Below, one piece after another: positions 10,687 to 20,917 of a stretch of 39,835 nt of DNA. The notes beneath the pieces were generated by a model. The model did no database searches. It was given only the letters and a program-made list of their open reading frames with translations, and had not been told where the DNA came from. This DNA is from Zopfochytrium polystomum (lineage: Eukaryota > Chytridiomycota > Chytridiomycetes > Chytridiales > Chytridiaceae). The stretch is taken from NCBI GenBank assembly GCA_025765615.1, contig JAIVFJ010000452.1, positions 1 to 39,835 on the forward strand. Direction: 5' to 3'. Position 1 is the first letter of the stretch. Each line of letters starts with the position of its first letter. Position numbers and translations under genes: made by a program.

Positions 10687-11064
10687 GCTCCCCCCTGTCC
10701 GCTCGGTCGTTCGAAGGGTGCGACAAGAGGGCAAAGAACCGGCTCTGTTGTCCCTGGCGTCAGTGGGCAACGGTTCTCCATCCTCAAATTGCCTAACCCT
10801 GTCTCGCCCGCTTGTCTCCAAAATTTTTTTATATCTTTAAATCAAGGATGTCGGTGTGTGGTGCAGGAGACAAAAAGAGCGCAAAACCTGGAGCTTTGAT
10901 TTCAGTAAAATGCAACCAACCAACGCTACTCAACAAACTGTGAGAACATCCCTTGATTGCCACATGAATGCCTGTCGGTTTGCCCTCCTTTTGTCTCTTC
11001 CCGTCTTGGCTTGTTTCTCGATTTTCATTTTCACTCTCGCTTTCCAAAAATGGAAATGGAGCCG
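10463..11064. other. Intergenic, divergent promoter region
   Basis: Lies between the minus-strand ART-like gene and the segmental duplication carrying family A copy 3. Apart from a long CT microsatellite I see no gene. Long open frames here are artefacts of the dinucleotide repeat. Confidence 0.5.
10604..10682 (+). repeat. (CT)n microsatellite
   Basis: About 39 perfect CT units, roughly 140 bp upstream of the start codon of the minus-strand ART-like gene. Read on that gene's strand it is a (GA)n tract, a common element of fungal promoters and 5' UTRs. Confidence 0.95.
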
Positions 11065-11294
11065 GTTGCGCGTGGCAGTAACATATTTGCCAAATAAAGA
11101 TTGCTGCTGGACAAAGAGAGTTGCTTGTTTTTTGTCTTGGCCTAAGTGATCGGTCTGTCCCTGCACCTCTTGCTTTTGCCACTTTATGGTTTTTGACATA
11201 TAAATAAGCTCCGGGTGAACACTAGGTGCCCCCCCAAACAAGAAAAAAAAACAAAATAACAAACAAACAAAAAACCAAAAAAAAAATATTTTAA

Positions 11295-11788
11295 ATGGCC
11301 ACCACCCCCAGCGAACGCAAGGTGGACATCGAGTTCATCACGTGAGGTTTTGGACCCCTCTTCTCGCACCAACCCGCCTGTAGCTGCACCTCTCGCCCAC
11401 AACCCCTTCTCTCACGTTTCAACTGCACACAAACCCTCGCACCCACCTCCCGCCTGTAGCTTGCCCAAGGTGATTCCCGCCAGCCACGCAATCCGTCCTT
11501 CCGAGTTTGGTTGGTTTGCGGTTACTCCTTCGCAATCAACCCTGACCCCTTTTCCCGTGCCGTCGCGCCTCTTCCCCAGAACTGCAAAACTAACCCGTTC
11601 TGCTTCCCCCCCCAAATCCCCTCGCTCATATACTTCCCCCGATCGCAGCAAACTCCGAATCGCGATCTCTCCGTTCTCTGATGGCAAATTTGACGACAAC
11701 TTTAACCTGGAGGTGGCCAAAGTAAGTGAAGTTTTCATCCAATCTGGATGGAACTGGAAGCCACGTCCAAGCCCGTCACTCGTCCGAT

Positions 11789-11834
<46 letters not shown>

Positions 11835-12356
11835 AAAACACAGGACACCCACGAAGTGCGCCTCGCACGAAAGTACCCTGCTCCGGGCTGGGACTTCGCA
11901 AACAAGTCGATCGGCGAGATGCCCGACGCCCTCCTTCACCAGCTCTTCCTAATCCCATCGCACAAGTTGGGCGAAGGGGTCGGCGGGATCCAAAACGTCG
12001 CGACCGGTTTGTGGCTGGAGCACGACCCCAAGACGGGCAAACTCAAAGCCGTGCAGGAGTTCACCGGCGCGCCGGACCAGATCTTCCACTGCGTGCGTCA
12101 CTTTTACGTCGATGATGGCACGCTATTCATGACGCCAAGACCGGGGCCTATGTTCGTGGGGCCAGAGGGCGAGATTGGAGTGCTCTCGTTCCTCCTCGGG
12201 ACCGACGGGAAGCCGCTGGGCAGACCGTCCGGGGGCGGCAGCGGCGACGGCGACGGCGCAGTTGTGTACGACATTGTCGCATTGCCGGATAGCGAGTACA
12301 ATTGTGACTTTGAGTTCTTGGGGTATGGCGGTACCCATGTCAACGATGCCAAATGA
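11295..12356 (+). CDS. Family A protein, copy 3 (210 aa, unknown)
   Basis: Exons 11295-11341, 11649-11721 and 11844-12356, with intron phases 2 and 0 as in the other copies. The start is the ATG of ATGGCCACCACC straight after an A-rich leader. Exon 1 encodes MATTPSERKVDIEFIT; exon 2 ends KFDDNFNLEVAK; exon 3 carries IPSHKLGEGVGGIQNVATG, FTGAPDQIFHCVRHFY, the Gly/Asp linker GGGSGDGDG and YNCDFEFLGYG. No signal peptide, membrane segment or catalytic motif is visible. Intron 2 contains a perfect (CA)n tract. The protein differs from copy 4 at only about six positions, which shows recent duplication. Function unknown; a small soluble protein, with a beta-trefoil-like binding fold as a weak guess. 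Confidence 0.85.
11791..11828 (+). repeat. (CA)n in intron 2 of copy 3
   Basis: Perfect CA run ending 15 bases before the 3' splice site, where a pyrimidine tract would normally lie. The same tract occurs in copies 4 and 5. Confidence 0.95.
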
Positions 12357-12439
12357 TAAAAAGTGGGCGCATAGAAAGATACGCGTGTTGCAACCATCAA
12401 CGAAGTAAATTTTCTTCATGGCACAATTTCTTGGGCGAA

Positions 12440-12780
12440 CGGTCTAGTTCTTCCCCTTCCGAGTAGGACAAAGAAGACGGGGATAGCTCTCGTTGCTCTA
12501 CGCTCTCATTGCCACCATGACGGAACGGCGGCGTGTTGCGCCGCCGCCGCCCACCACCCGGCGACGGCGGCCGCATCGCGGCCCGCGCCGCCCAGGCGGG
12601 CGGTTTGACGCTGTTGCTGCTGCAGCGACGATGCCCGTGGCGTCGGCGGCGCCGGTGGAGGTGGCGGCTCGCGTGCGTGATCGTCCTATGGGCGGCGGCC
12701 ACGGGGAGCGGCTCGCCGGCGTCTACATTGTGATGTTTCGCGGATGCGGTTGAGGGTTTGGGTGACGCATCCACATTTGT
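12440..12780 (-). repeat. Dispersed GC-rich repeat, inverted match to 29.3 kb
   Basis: On the minus strand GAGCCGCTCCCC, then ACGCACGCGAGCCGCCACC, then GCATCGTCGCTGCAGCA parallels plus-strand 29340-29440 (GAGCCCCTCCCC, ACGCACGTGAGCCGCCACC, CATCGTCGATGCAACA). A shortened version follows copy 4 (about 21540-21718). An open minus-strand frame spans it, but composition alone explains that; I do not call a gene. Confidence 0.55.
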
Positions 12781-13490
12781 CCACACTATTCTCTTTCTTC
12801 CGGTGACTCCCTTGACATGCCTATGAGATGACGCACAAAGCAAAAACCGGTTTCTGAATCTGTTCTTTTCCACCGGGTCACACACGAAACAGACAACCAA
12901 CAGAAAGCAAATGACTTTTTCTGACAATATCATATAATTGGCTCTGTCTAGAGCATCCGGAAGCCTCTTGTCGGGAGCGCCGTGTGCCTCCTTACCGCCA
13001 AGAAAAAAACAACTGTGTCAGATAATCGTTTGTCAGACAAATTCATGACGTTTTACCAACCCTGGCTCTTTGGGGGAACTGATTTACGCTCAAAATCGGC
13101 AAGACAAATCCTTCACCGAATCCAACCAGGACATGGCTCGTTCGTGCTTTGGGTCACATGCTAGGCGTGTCTCCGTCGGCGACCGGAATAAGCAGGGAGA
13201 GCCACTCGCCGCTTCTGTTCTTCATCGTCAAGCCAAGCTCGACAGGGGACATTACATTGCGCACTTCGATTCGACGAGCTGACCGCATTTTGAAATGGGA
13301 AATGAGGGTGGCGAAGCAAGATAAGTGAATAAGGAAGATCCTTCCTGGAGCTTGAACACTCCTCGTTTCTCTTAGATTTAAAAGTAATCGAGCTGACACA
13401 GCTCCTAGCAGGCTCGCCAACCACTCTTAAGCGATGCTTGCTCGGCCCCCGTTTTCTGTTACTGCCTTCACAAGCACAACATTTCGGCAT
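12781..13490. other. Intergenic, nothing recognised
   Basis: Mixed sequence with short frames only. No domain, repeat or RNA gene seen. Confidence 0.45.
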
Positions 13491-13499
13491 TCCCAAATG

Positions 13500-13800
13500 T
13501 CGTTGAGCTCGCCCCACAAACCGGGGGAAATGATTGACACGACGGCAAGGAGGAAACCGAAGCTAGGTGGATTGTTCCATCATCTTCGAACACGTTCAGG
13601 CACCCAGACGCTGTGGGAATGCTGTGCAAACAAACCAAATAGGCAATTAACTTCTTTTCAGAAGTCAATCGACTCGTTGCATCCCTCGACGAGGAAAGTG
13701 CACGAGTTCTCTTGGCAGCAAACATTGAAGGCCCTCTTTGTTTCTTCTTTGTTTCGTATGACCTTCATGTTGGGACTTGTCTGAGTGGCGCTTATCAACT
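13500..13800 (-). repeat. Dispersed repeat, inverted copy of 29775-30030
   Basis: Minus-strand text MFAAKRTRALSSSRDATSRL matches plus-strand 29815 onward, where the homologous frame begins MFAAKRSRAL. Similarity continues through SEKKLIAYLV and on to the distal part (SLPSCQSFPP against FVPSCQSFPS). Two in-phase ATG starts at the same place hint at a former or real short coding exon, but both copies end without a recognisable domain. Confidence 0.6.
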
Positions 13801-13849
13801 GACCCAAGTTCCTCCTCCCTATTCCTCAATGTTTTTGGTTGAAGGTAAT

Positions 13850-14034
13850 TGTTGGGTCACATTTATTGGGCTGTCTTGCCTTGCCCCAAGAGTATAAAAG
13901 TGGCAAGGGGAAACGAAGGGAAAATCACCACGAAAATAATAAGAATCTCATAGCCCATACTCTCCTCTCCTTCTCGAATTACTCCAGCACTACAAAGACT
14001 GAGTAGGAGGCTTCCCTCACCTTCCTTCACAACA
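13850..14034 (+). mobile_element. 5' LTR of a Ty1/copia retroelement
   Basis: The 185-bp segment begins TGTTG and ends CAACA, a perfect 5-bp terminal inverted repeat. It contains TATAAAA at 13893 and is followed directly by a primer-binding site and a copia gag. The flanking pentamer GTAAT (13845-13849) would be the target duplication. No 3' LTR copy was found. Confidence 0.75.
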
Positions 14035-14052
14035 GGTTATGGGCCCAAGCCC
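14035..14052 (+). other. Primer-binding site, copia half-tRNA type
   Basis: GGTTATGGGCCCAAGCCC begins at the first base after the LTR. Its first dozen bases match the primer-binding site known for Drosophila copia, which pairs with an internal cleaved part of initiator tRNA-Met rather than the tRNA 3' end. Confidence 0.65.
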
Positions 14053-14181
14053 ATCTGGTAGTAATAGTACAACCCTCGACTCTCGCCTTCCCCTGGTCCG
14101 CGAACGTCCTCTATTTCCACTCTTGGCTCTTGATCCTCATCTCTTGGTTCTCTTCCATCACCTCCCTTTGATCCCACCAAT

Positions 14182-14880
14182 ATGTCATCTGGCGGATCAG
14201 GCTCTGACGGCGGCGGCTACAGCGGCGGCGGTGGCGGCCCTTCAGGCGCTGGCGCCAGTTCTGGTGGTGCAGCTGCCCCAAGTGTCACCATTATATCTGA
14301 CGACCTCAAAAACTTCCCCGTGTTTGCTGGAACAAACTTCCGCCAATGGAAGACATGTATCAAGTTTCTCCTTGTATCTAAAGGTCTCAACAAGCACATC
14401 ACAACGGCTGCCCCTCCGCCCATGACAGATGAGTACAAGGCCAAGGACAGCCAGGCCGTGTCACCTATCCTGGCCAAGCTGCATTCTGATCTGTTTGCTG
14501 CTTGCAGAAAGGCTAAAACGGCTTATGGCATGTGGAAATCGTTGACGGGCACCTATGACAAGTTGCAAGCAGCCACAGCCAACGAAACGCAACATCACCT
14601 GTTCACCACAATCTATCAACCAGGCACCAACTTGCACACACACGTCCAACGCCTTGACCAGATGTTTGCCGAGCTGGACAGTGCAGGCATTGGTTTCTCC
14701 AATTAGCAACAAGTTGGCTTCTACCTCAACCACGTCCCAATTGAGGATCTGACTTGGCGCAGTTTCCACGATACAATGAACATGAACAGGGACATCAGGA
14801 CTAGCACACTCGCCTTCGATATCGTTCAGAAGCAGATGCTCGAAATGGCTGCGCGAGAATCCCCTGCTTCTGTTGGTGCA
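14182..14880 (+). pseudogene. Ty1/copia gag, interrupted by a stop
   Basis: ATG 14182 opens a Gly/Ser-rich leader, then the copia gag (UBN2-like) core: LKNFPVFAGTNFRQWKTCIK, then AYGMWKSLTGTYDK and HVQRLDQMFAELDSAG. An in-frame TAG at 14704 cuts it, but the same frame continues as coding-like text (VGFYLNHVPIEDLTWRSFHD) to about 14880. Gag forms the retroelement particle. The stop means this copy is inactive on its own. Confidence 0.8.
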
Positions 14881-14929
14881 ACGGATTTAGCCGAGGACAA
14901 CAAGCGTCCAATTCGATGGCACTGCACGA

Positions 14930-15860
14930 AGATTTCTGGACAATTACGAAGGCGCTGCGCATCTTGGATCAGTAACGACCCGTGTCTCTGGGGATGGCAA
15001 TTGCGTGGTGATCGTCAACTCGGGTTCCACCTGCCACTATGTCCAGGATCAACAATCTCACTCTTCCATATGTGACTCTGGTGGCACTCGCCTCCATCAC
15101 ACCCCAAGTTCTCCATCACCGACGGGGCCACCCAGGGTCAGCTTCCCAATCATTGGTGATTGAAAATTATAAGATGATTGCCCTCCCAAAATTGAGTGGC
15201 AAATCACCGGAATGCAAGGTGTGCGTGGTTTCCAAGTTATCAAGGAGCACTCATGCAAACTCCACAACACCCTTGCCATCAGGAACTGCAGTTGTTCATG
15301 TGGACCTGGCAGGACCGATCCCACCCACATACCTCAGGGACTTGTGCGCACTAGTCACAAATGTCAACCTGGGATCGGCGTTGTCAGCCATTCCAATCAA
15401 GCGGAAAAGCGATGTGGCTGCAGAAATCCTTTTGTTATCACGAAGCTTGAGAGAGAGACACGACTTTGGATTGTGGCCGTGCGCAAAGATGGCGGTGGCG
15501 AGTTTGGGAAAGGCGTTTCATCACGGTACCACTGGGATTGCAAGTCCCTCCTTGATTGTACCAGGAGGACTGGGAGCGCGACCACAGCATTACACCCTCT
15601 GACAAGCGCAGCCACCACCCACTACCTCCCCAGCTCCGCCCTCTCCCCCTGGTAGCCGTGCTACCCCTCCTCCACCTTCCCCAACTGCAAGTCCCACTTC
15701 ACCTGCTCTGACCTTCACTCCTGACTCCTTGTTCTCTCCCACCCTGCAGCTAGCTGCCAGCGCTACTGCCTCTCCCAGTTCACCGACGTAGACCACCTCG
15801 CACTCCTCAATGCAATACATGCGGACACTGTTGGCGGAAGAGTCTGCCATGGGTCAGGTC
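14930..15860 (+). pseudogene. Ty1/copia protease and integrase remnants
   Basis: In order: a protease active-site remnant IVNSGSTCHYV near 15011 with Asn in place of the catalytic Asp; a GAG-pre-integrase zinc motif with HHRRGHPG and CKVCVVSK (about 15114-15235); the integrase start VHVDLAGPIPP (about 15296, first catalytic Asp kept); and VRKDGGGEFG (about 15480, second catalytic Asp kept) after a frame shift. The Ser/Pro/Thr-rich spacer usual between integrase and reverse transcriptase follows (about 15605-15790), ending near LLAEESAMGQVY. Multiple frame changes make it non-functional. Confidence 0.75.
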
Positions 15861-17018
15861 TACATAAAAGATTTCAGCTGGCTAGCTCTATGCGTTCAGC
15901 TGTGACAAGGCCACGAACTGGGACCAAAATGGACATTTTTGGGGTTGTGGTGGGGGTCATTTGACACCTTCCAATTAATTGGTGACGATTTTTCCCCACT
16001 TGTGCCCGTCCCTGACTGAATTCTGAACAGATTTGCTTGCTTTTTGGTTCTTTGGAAAGTCTATCAATTTCCTACCTTCTCTCAAAGTTCAGGGTGGGGC
16101 ATTTGTTTTCATAGAGTTCTTGTCCACAATCGTTACTCACCTTTCTAATTGTTTGTGCTTTCTTTTTTGTCCTTTCCAAAAATTTCTGATGTCTCTCTTT
16201 CTCTTTTTGACTGGGGGGCACGGGAAAGTGACCAGGCGGACTGGACAAATCTTTTTTCACCGGAAAGGTCAAAAGGGTAAAGAAAACAAACAAACCAAAA
16301 CAGACGATGGCCGTCTGTCTGCCGTCGGCAAGAAAAAAAAAATAAAAATTCGGTTGTGACTGTGCGGTTCGCCATTGGATGCACCGGAGACGCCACAGTG
16401 ATTGTTGTGCACCAACACCTTCCCACACTAATGGCAACGGAATTCTCCTTCAAAAAAGCAAGCAAAAACATTGCTTTCCGGTGAGCCACCGGAACTTCCA
16501 GCGGTCACCGGAAATTTCTCGTTTTTGACTGGGTTTTTACTTATGGGACAGGTGTGCGAGGGTGGATTTTGCAGGAACATGCTGTTTTTTGGGCCATTCC
16601 CGTGGGCCCCCGGAAAAAGCGGGTCAGTCTCAAGGACTGACAACACTCTGTGCCTACTGCTCACTGTCACTTTTTTTTTTTGGTCAGGTTCGGCTTTCCG
16701 TTGCACATAAGCAGCGAGGACGCCCTCACACACCGCTGAAAAAAAATTCCGGTGCACATAGTCAATGACTGCAGGGTGGGACGTGGGCTGTTTTTTTTTT
16801 TTTCTGTCTTCATTCCATTGCCCCCTGTTGGAAGAGGCTTGTCCAGTGGCCCTGTCGCTTTCCCGTGCCCCCCTGTTTTTGAAAGAAATGTATCTCCCTT
16901 CCCTTTTTGGTTTGTGTCTTTCTCAAAGCCTTTTGAGTACCCTAAATTCATGTTTTCGCATTTTTCTTCGCATACGAAATGCATTGGTCCACCAGACGAC
17001 GAGTGAGAATTAGCCTGT
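15861..17018. other. Non-coding insert between copia pol parts, inverted repeat
   Basis: Where the reverse transcriptase should begin there is about 1.1 kb of T- and A-run-rich sequence without coding potential. An imperfect inverted repeat of about 36 bp joins 16216-16252 (GGGGGGCACGGGAAAG) and 16842-16877 (CTTTCCCGTGCCCCCC). It could be a foldback or terminal-inverted-repeat element inserted into the copia remnant; no transposase is seen. Confidence 0.35.
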
Positions 17019-17090
17019 CTCGTTCATGTAGATGACATCATGATAGGGGAGCTTGTGGACAGGATGTCGAAACGGAAGCAGACGCACTTC
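17019..17090 (+). pseudogene. Copia reverse transcriptase remnant
   Basis: The short frame LVHVDDIMIGELVD matches the catalytic VDD block of Ty1/copia reverse transcriptase (usually LLVYVDDMLI), then runs into a stop. It lies in the same orientation as the gag and integrase remnants upstream and is probably the distal part of the same element. Confidence 0.6.
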
Positions 17091-17200
17091 TGAAGCGATC
17101 TTTCAGATTAATTAATTAGAGGTCACTATTTGATGGCGTGGGCCAAATTAAGTCAAGGATTTTTGTTGATTTTCCTCAGCCTTTAATGGCAGTCAGCTAC

Positions 17201-17506
17201 TGTCAGGAACATGGCAGGACAAGGCAAGGCAGACAAGGAACTGAGAGGAGTCATGATTGTATTGGATACAATAATTCACTTGAGCGATGGGACAGGTCCC
17301 CCATCCCCCTTTTAAACATTTTGAGAGTCTTCCTTGTCAAGACTCAAAGAAAGTTCCAGAAAGAGCAATTAGTAATACAATGATACCAATGATACCAATG
17401 ACAACAAGACAAGTCAGGAAAGCAAAGAAGGTTCCAGAAGGTTCCACAAGGTTCCATAGGAATGTTCTAGAAGGTTCCAGAGGTTTCCAGAGGGTGATTC
17501 ATAACA
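17201..17506 (+). mobile_element. Solo LTR, family LTR-A, with target duplication
   Basis: A 306-bp segment beginning TGTCAGG and ending ATAACA, flanked by a perfect 5-bp direct repeat GCTAC (17196-17200 and 17507-17511). Most of it recurs at 21866-22595. TG...CA ends plus a perfect 5-bp duplication are the signature of an LTR left by recombination after retrotransposon insertion. Confidence 0.85.
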
Positions 17507-17989
17507 GCTACGTTTGGCCGCAGTTTGGTGACTCTATAATTTTTCCCCAACTTTTCTGGACAGTTCAACGCCTATTTTATTAAATGTGGCGGCATCACTA
17601 GTTTGACGGGTCTTGATTTTTGGTGCGCACACTCTTTATATCCACCCAAAACGAAACGAATCCTAGTGAAACTTTAATATGTTGTAGTCCTACCAATTCT
17701 GCAAATGCGGTCTAAATTAGCTTCCTCGTTTTGTTAGTGAAAAAAAATTTCGTCAAACCAACGAAACAGCGTGCCATATACGGCATAGTGCCACTGATCA
17801 CAACCTGCCTGCTCACCACGTCTGTGTGCCACAAAAAGAGTGATCCAGCAACATCGGCGTGATTCCCAATCGCGATTTTTACCATTGAGGTAGATTCAGC
17901 ATGCGCACATCTGTGGACACCTCATTTCTTTGAATCTGTTCACTTTTCAGCTAACGCCAATCTGCTGTGGAACAAAAGTTCGGAAAAAG
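17507..17989. other. AT-rich, nothing recognised
   Basis: CpG-poor, AT-rich sequence ahead of the degenerate ORF. No gene or clear repeat seen. Confidence 0.4.
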
Positions 17990-19377
17990 ATGGCTGATGA
18001 AAACACACCCCCAGCTACACCAAAACTGCCAAAGAAGCCCAGAAGAAACACAAAGGCATATTGGGAGATTCATTTAATCAACTCTGGACACTCCAAGAAA
18101 TCGCTGGCTGGTCTACTTTGAAAGAATTGAAATCTCGGGCTGGGGATATCTGTTCTTATCCAAAAACTCACAACTTACAAAATCTATGTGATTGTGCAGC
18201 CCAAAGTGGCTCTCTTATGCGCCGTCAAGCAGGAACAGATATTTATAACATACGCAGAGAGCCCACACAAACCTTTGGTGCTGGACATGGAAGTTTGGAG
18301 CCCTCTACACTGCCTGGTGCTCATTGAAATTTGGATGCTTCTGGATCTGCTGCAAGTGCTGAAAACAGATCTTTGATGAGTGGACAAGTGGTTGCTTTTC
18401 CATTGGAATCTGCTGTTGGGGGGGTGATGAGTTCCGCTGGAAGTGGACAGATTTCTTCAGCATTGATTCATCTGGCAAATTCTGGGGCACAAGTTGGCTC
18501 CACTGGTGCTTCTTGCTCTGGAAGTGCTCGCTTGGCTGATGAGAGCTCTGATGGACCTCGTCCTCTTGAGATGATTGATGACATTGTGATTGTCAACGCT
18601 GAGCAGTTTGAAAGAGACATAGGTGCGCTCCTTGCAGAGGGTGAGCAGTGTACAACCAACCCAGGTGAGTGGGTTGAATCGGTGACAAAAGCACGGACAT
18701 TGCATCCATGCCATCATCCACATGAGACTGGAACACTGTCAAAAACTGTTCGGATCTCAGCCAAACAAGCTGCACAGTTTACTCCAAAGGATGCATTTGA
18801 TCTTGTTTGGAACAAAGAAGTTCAGAATTTGATTGTGCTTCATACAATCATGAACTGCATCACCCAAAGAATGGAATGTCTGAAGAGAAAGGAGATGGAG
18901 CTGGCTCAATTGGATTGTGCTTAACTGTCTGCAGAAGAACTCAATCGTGAGACTGATGAAGAAGCAGGCTCTGAAGCTGCTGAAGGTGGTGATGGAGCAC
19001 GTGCTGTGAATGCTCAAGAAGCTACTGGTGGTACTGGTGCACTGGCCCCTTGTACCACACAGGCTCAAGCAGGCAAAATCACCCTGGGCTATCACATTCC
19101 AGTTCACTACTATGGGCGTGAATTTTTTCCATTTACATTGGAGGATGCACGTCCTGGACCATTGTTGGAGCGTGTTCGATGCCAAGGTTGCCTGCAAATC
19201 CAGGACAAAGGACTTCGACTATCTGTGCACAATGCTGTATTGGATTTTGTGTTGGAAAGTGTTTCTCTGATCACATTTTTGCCAGCAGAACTTTTGATAT
19301 GATCAAAAGAAAGGCGTTTGACAATGTTGAGGGGCAAGCTGTCAAAAAAGGAAAGCAAAGGGTATCCCTGCATCCAT
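17990..19377 (+). pseudogene. Degenerate mobile-element-type ORF, unknown
   Basis: Starts MADENTPPATPKLPKKPRRN (Lys/Arg-rich). The open frame shifts near 18065 into text with GWSTLKELKSRAGDICSYP, meets a TGA near 18325, continues for about 200 residues (including MIDDIVIVNAEQFERDIGAL), meets TAA at 18922, and shifts again near 19200. It ends with a basic segment KKGKQRVSLHP and TAA at 19375. Base composition is AT-rich and CpG-poor, unlike the gene regions. I do not recognise the family; a transposon accessory or DNA-binding protein is only a guess. Three stops and two shifts make it non-functional. Confidence 0.5.
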
Positions 19378-20140
19378 AATGGATACCGTCTATGACCCCT
19401 AAAGTCATTTAATTCTTTCAAAATTTTTTGTGGACAGATTTATCAATAAAAAATTCAAACAAAAAGCAAGATTTTGAAGCTTAGTCATTTTGCTATCCGC
19501 TATGTAAGTTTGGTCTCATTTGGAGAATGCTGGGATCGCTAAAATGACAGTTAGTGGCTCCATGACATTCAAAAGTGCCCCTTACATAATGGACCAAATC
19601 TTCATCAAAACTCAATTAAAGGAGCAAACAGCCAGCATCATCAGAGAGCCCATATCCAAAGCAGTCTTTGTTACTAAGTAAGTAGTTGTGTATCTTTGTT
19701 TTTGCAAGTGTGGTGCAAGTTGCAAAACATCCAAATGTGTCACATTTCGAAATTCAGTTATCACTGACCTTTTTTCTTCGTTTTTCCAACTTTTGCTCAA
19801 CAGAATCATCATAGAAAAAAATAATTGGAGCCATAGTCACTTAAGCCATTTTATTTAATGTCCATTTTCGGAGTAGTACGCAAATTTTGAAAGACTTTGG
19901 TGCAGTTTTTACATCAGTCCACTAATAGGAGAAAAGGCGTGCCGCCATCGGCAGAGCTGCAGTTTTGTTGCAATTACTATTTATCTAGATTGGGTAAAAC
20001 AAGGTGAAAAGGTACCAACAGAAAGCCCTTTCAATTCTGAACGTGCTGGTTCTAGTTTCATCACGAAAGTCGCATCGGTGCAGAAGTTAGGTATGGGACA
20101 ACTTTGAGGGTCATTGTGCTGCATGGGGCACGGTGGCACC
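19378..20140. other. AT-rich, nothing recognised
   Basis: No open frame of note, no recognised repeat. It may include the tail of the element whose ORF ends at 19377. Confidence 0.4.
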
Positions 20141-20193
20141 AACCCTTAAAGGGTTAATACTCGGAGTATTTGTCAACAGCACAAGCCAGCGTG
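20141..20193 (+). repeat. Twin palindromes and LTR-B fragment
   Basis: Two adjacent 15-bp imperfect palindromes, AACCCTTAAAGGGTT (20141-20155) and AATACTCGGAGTATT (20156-20170), each with 7-bp arms and a one-base centre. From the second one on, the sequence matches 22368-22403 inside LTR-B (AATACTCAGAGTATTTGTC, then CAAGCCAGCG). It abuts the left edge of the second segmental duplication. Confidence 0.65.
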
Positions 20194-20419
20194 CGCGTGG
20201 GGGTAAAGCCAAATAAAGATTGCTGCTCAACAAAGAGAGTTGCTTGTTTTTTTGTCTTGGCCTAAGTGATCGGTATGTCGCTATTGCCAGTTTATGGTTT
20301 TTGAAAGACAAAAAATAAGCTCCGGGTGGCGGTGCCCCCGCAAACAAGAAAAAAAACCAAACAAACAAAAAAACAAAAAAACAAAAAAACAAAAAAAATT
20401 AAAATAAAAAATATTTTAA

Positions 20420-20871
20420 ATGGCCACCACCCCGAGCGAACGCAAGGTGGACATCGAGTTCATCACGTGAGGTTTGGACCCCTCTTCTCGACCCCAACCC
20501 GCCTGTAGCTCAACCCCCCTCGCACCCACCTCCCGCCTGCAGCTTGCCCAAGGTGATCCCCGGCAGCCACGCAACCCGTCCTTCCGAGTTTGGTTGGTTT
20601 GCGGTTACTCCTTCGCAATCAACCCTGACCGCTTTCCCCGTGCCATCGCGCCTCTTCCCCAGAACTGCAAAACTAACCCGTTCTGCTTCCCCCCCCAAAT
20701 CCCCTCGCTCATATACTTCCCCCGATCGCAGCAAACTCCGAATCGCGATCTCTCCGTTCTCTGATGGCAAATTTGACGACAACTTTAACCTGGAGGTGGC
20801 CAAAGTAAGTGAAGTTTTCATCCAATCTGGATGGAACTGGAAGCCACGTCCAAGCCCGTCACTCGTCCGAT

Positions 20872-20917
<46 letters not shown>

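Larger units (their letters stand above)
11065..12625 (+). repeat. Segmental duplication unit, copy 1
   Basis: Nearly the same sequence occurs at about 20191-21718. It contains the A-rich leader, all three exons and both introns of a family A gene, and about 270 bp of 3' flank. The left edge lies before AAATAAAGATTGCTGCT; the right edge follows GACGCTGTTGCTGCTGCAG, after which the copies diverge abruptly. Confidence 0.85.

Noticed and set aside
10423..10821. Long open frames on both strands over 10.4-10.8 kb with Arg-Glu or Leu-Ser runs
   Set aside because: They are translations of the (CT)n microsatellite and have no other support.
12750..12800. Minus-strand TNVDASPK resembling ATVDASPK of the ART-like gene
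   Set aside because: Too short and not supported by flanking nucleotide similarity; probably chance.
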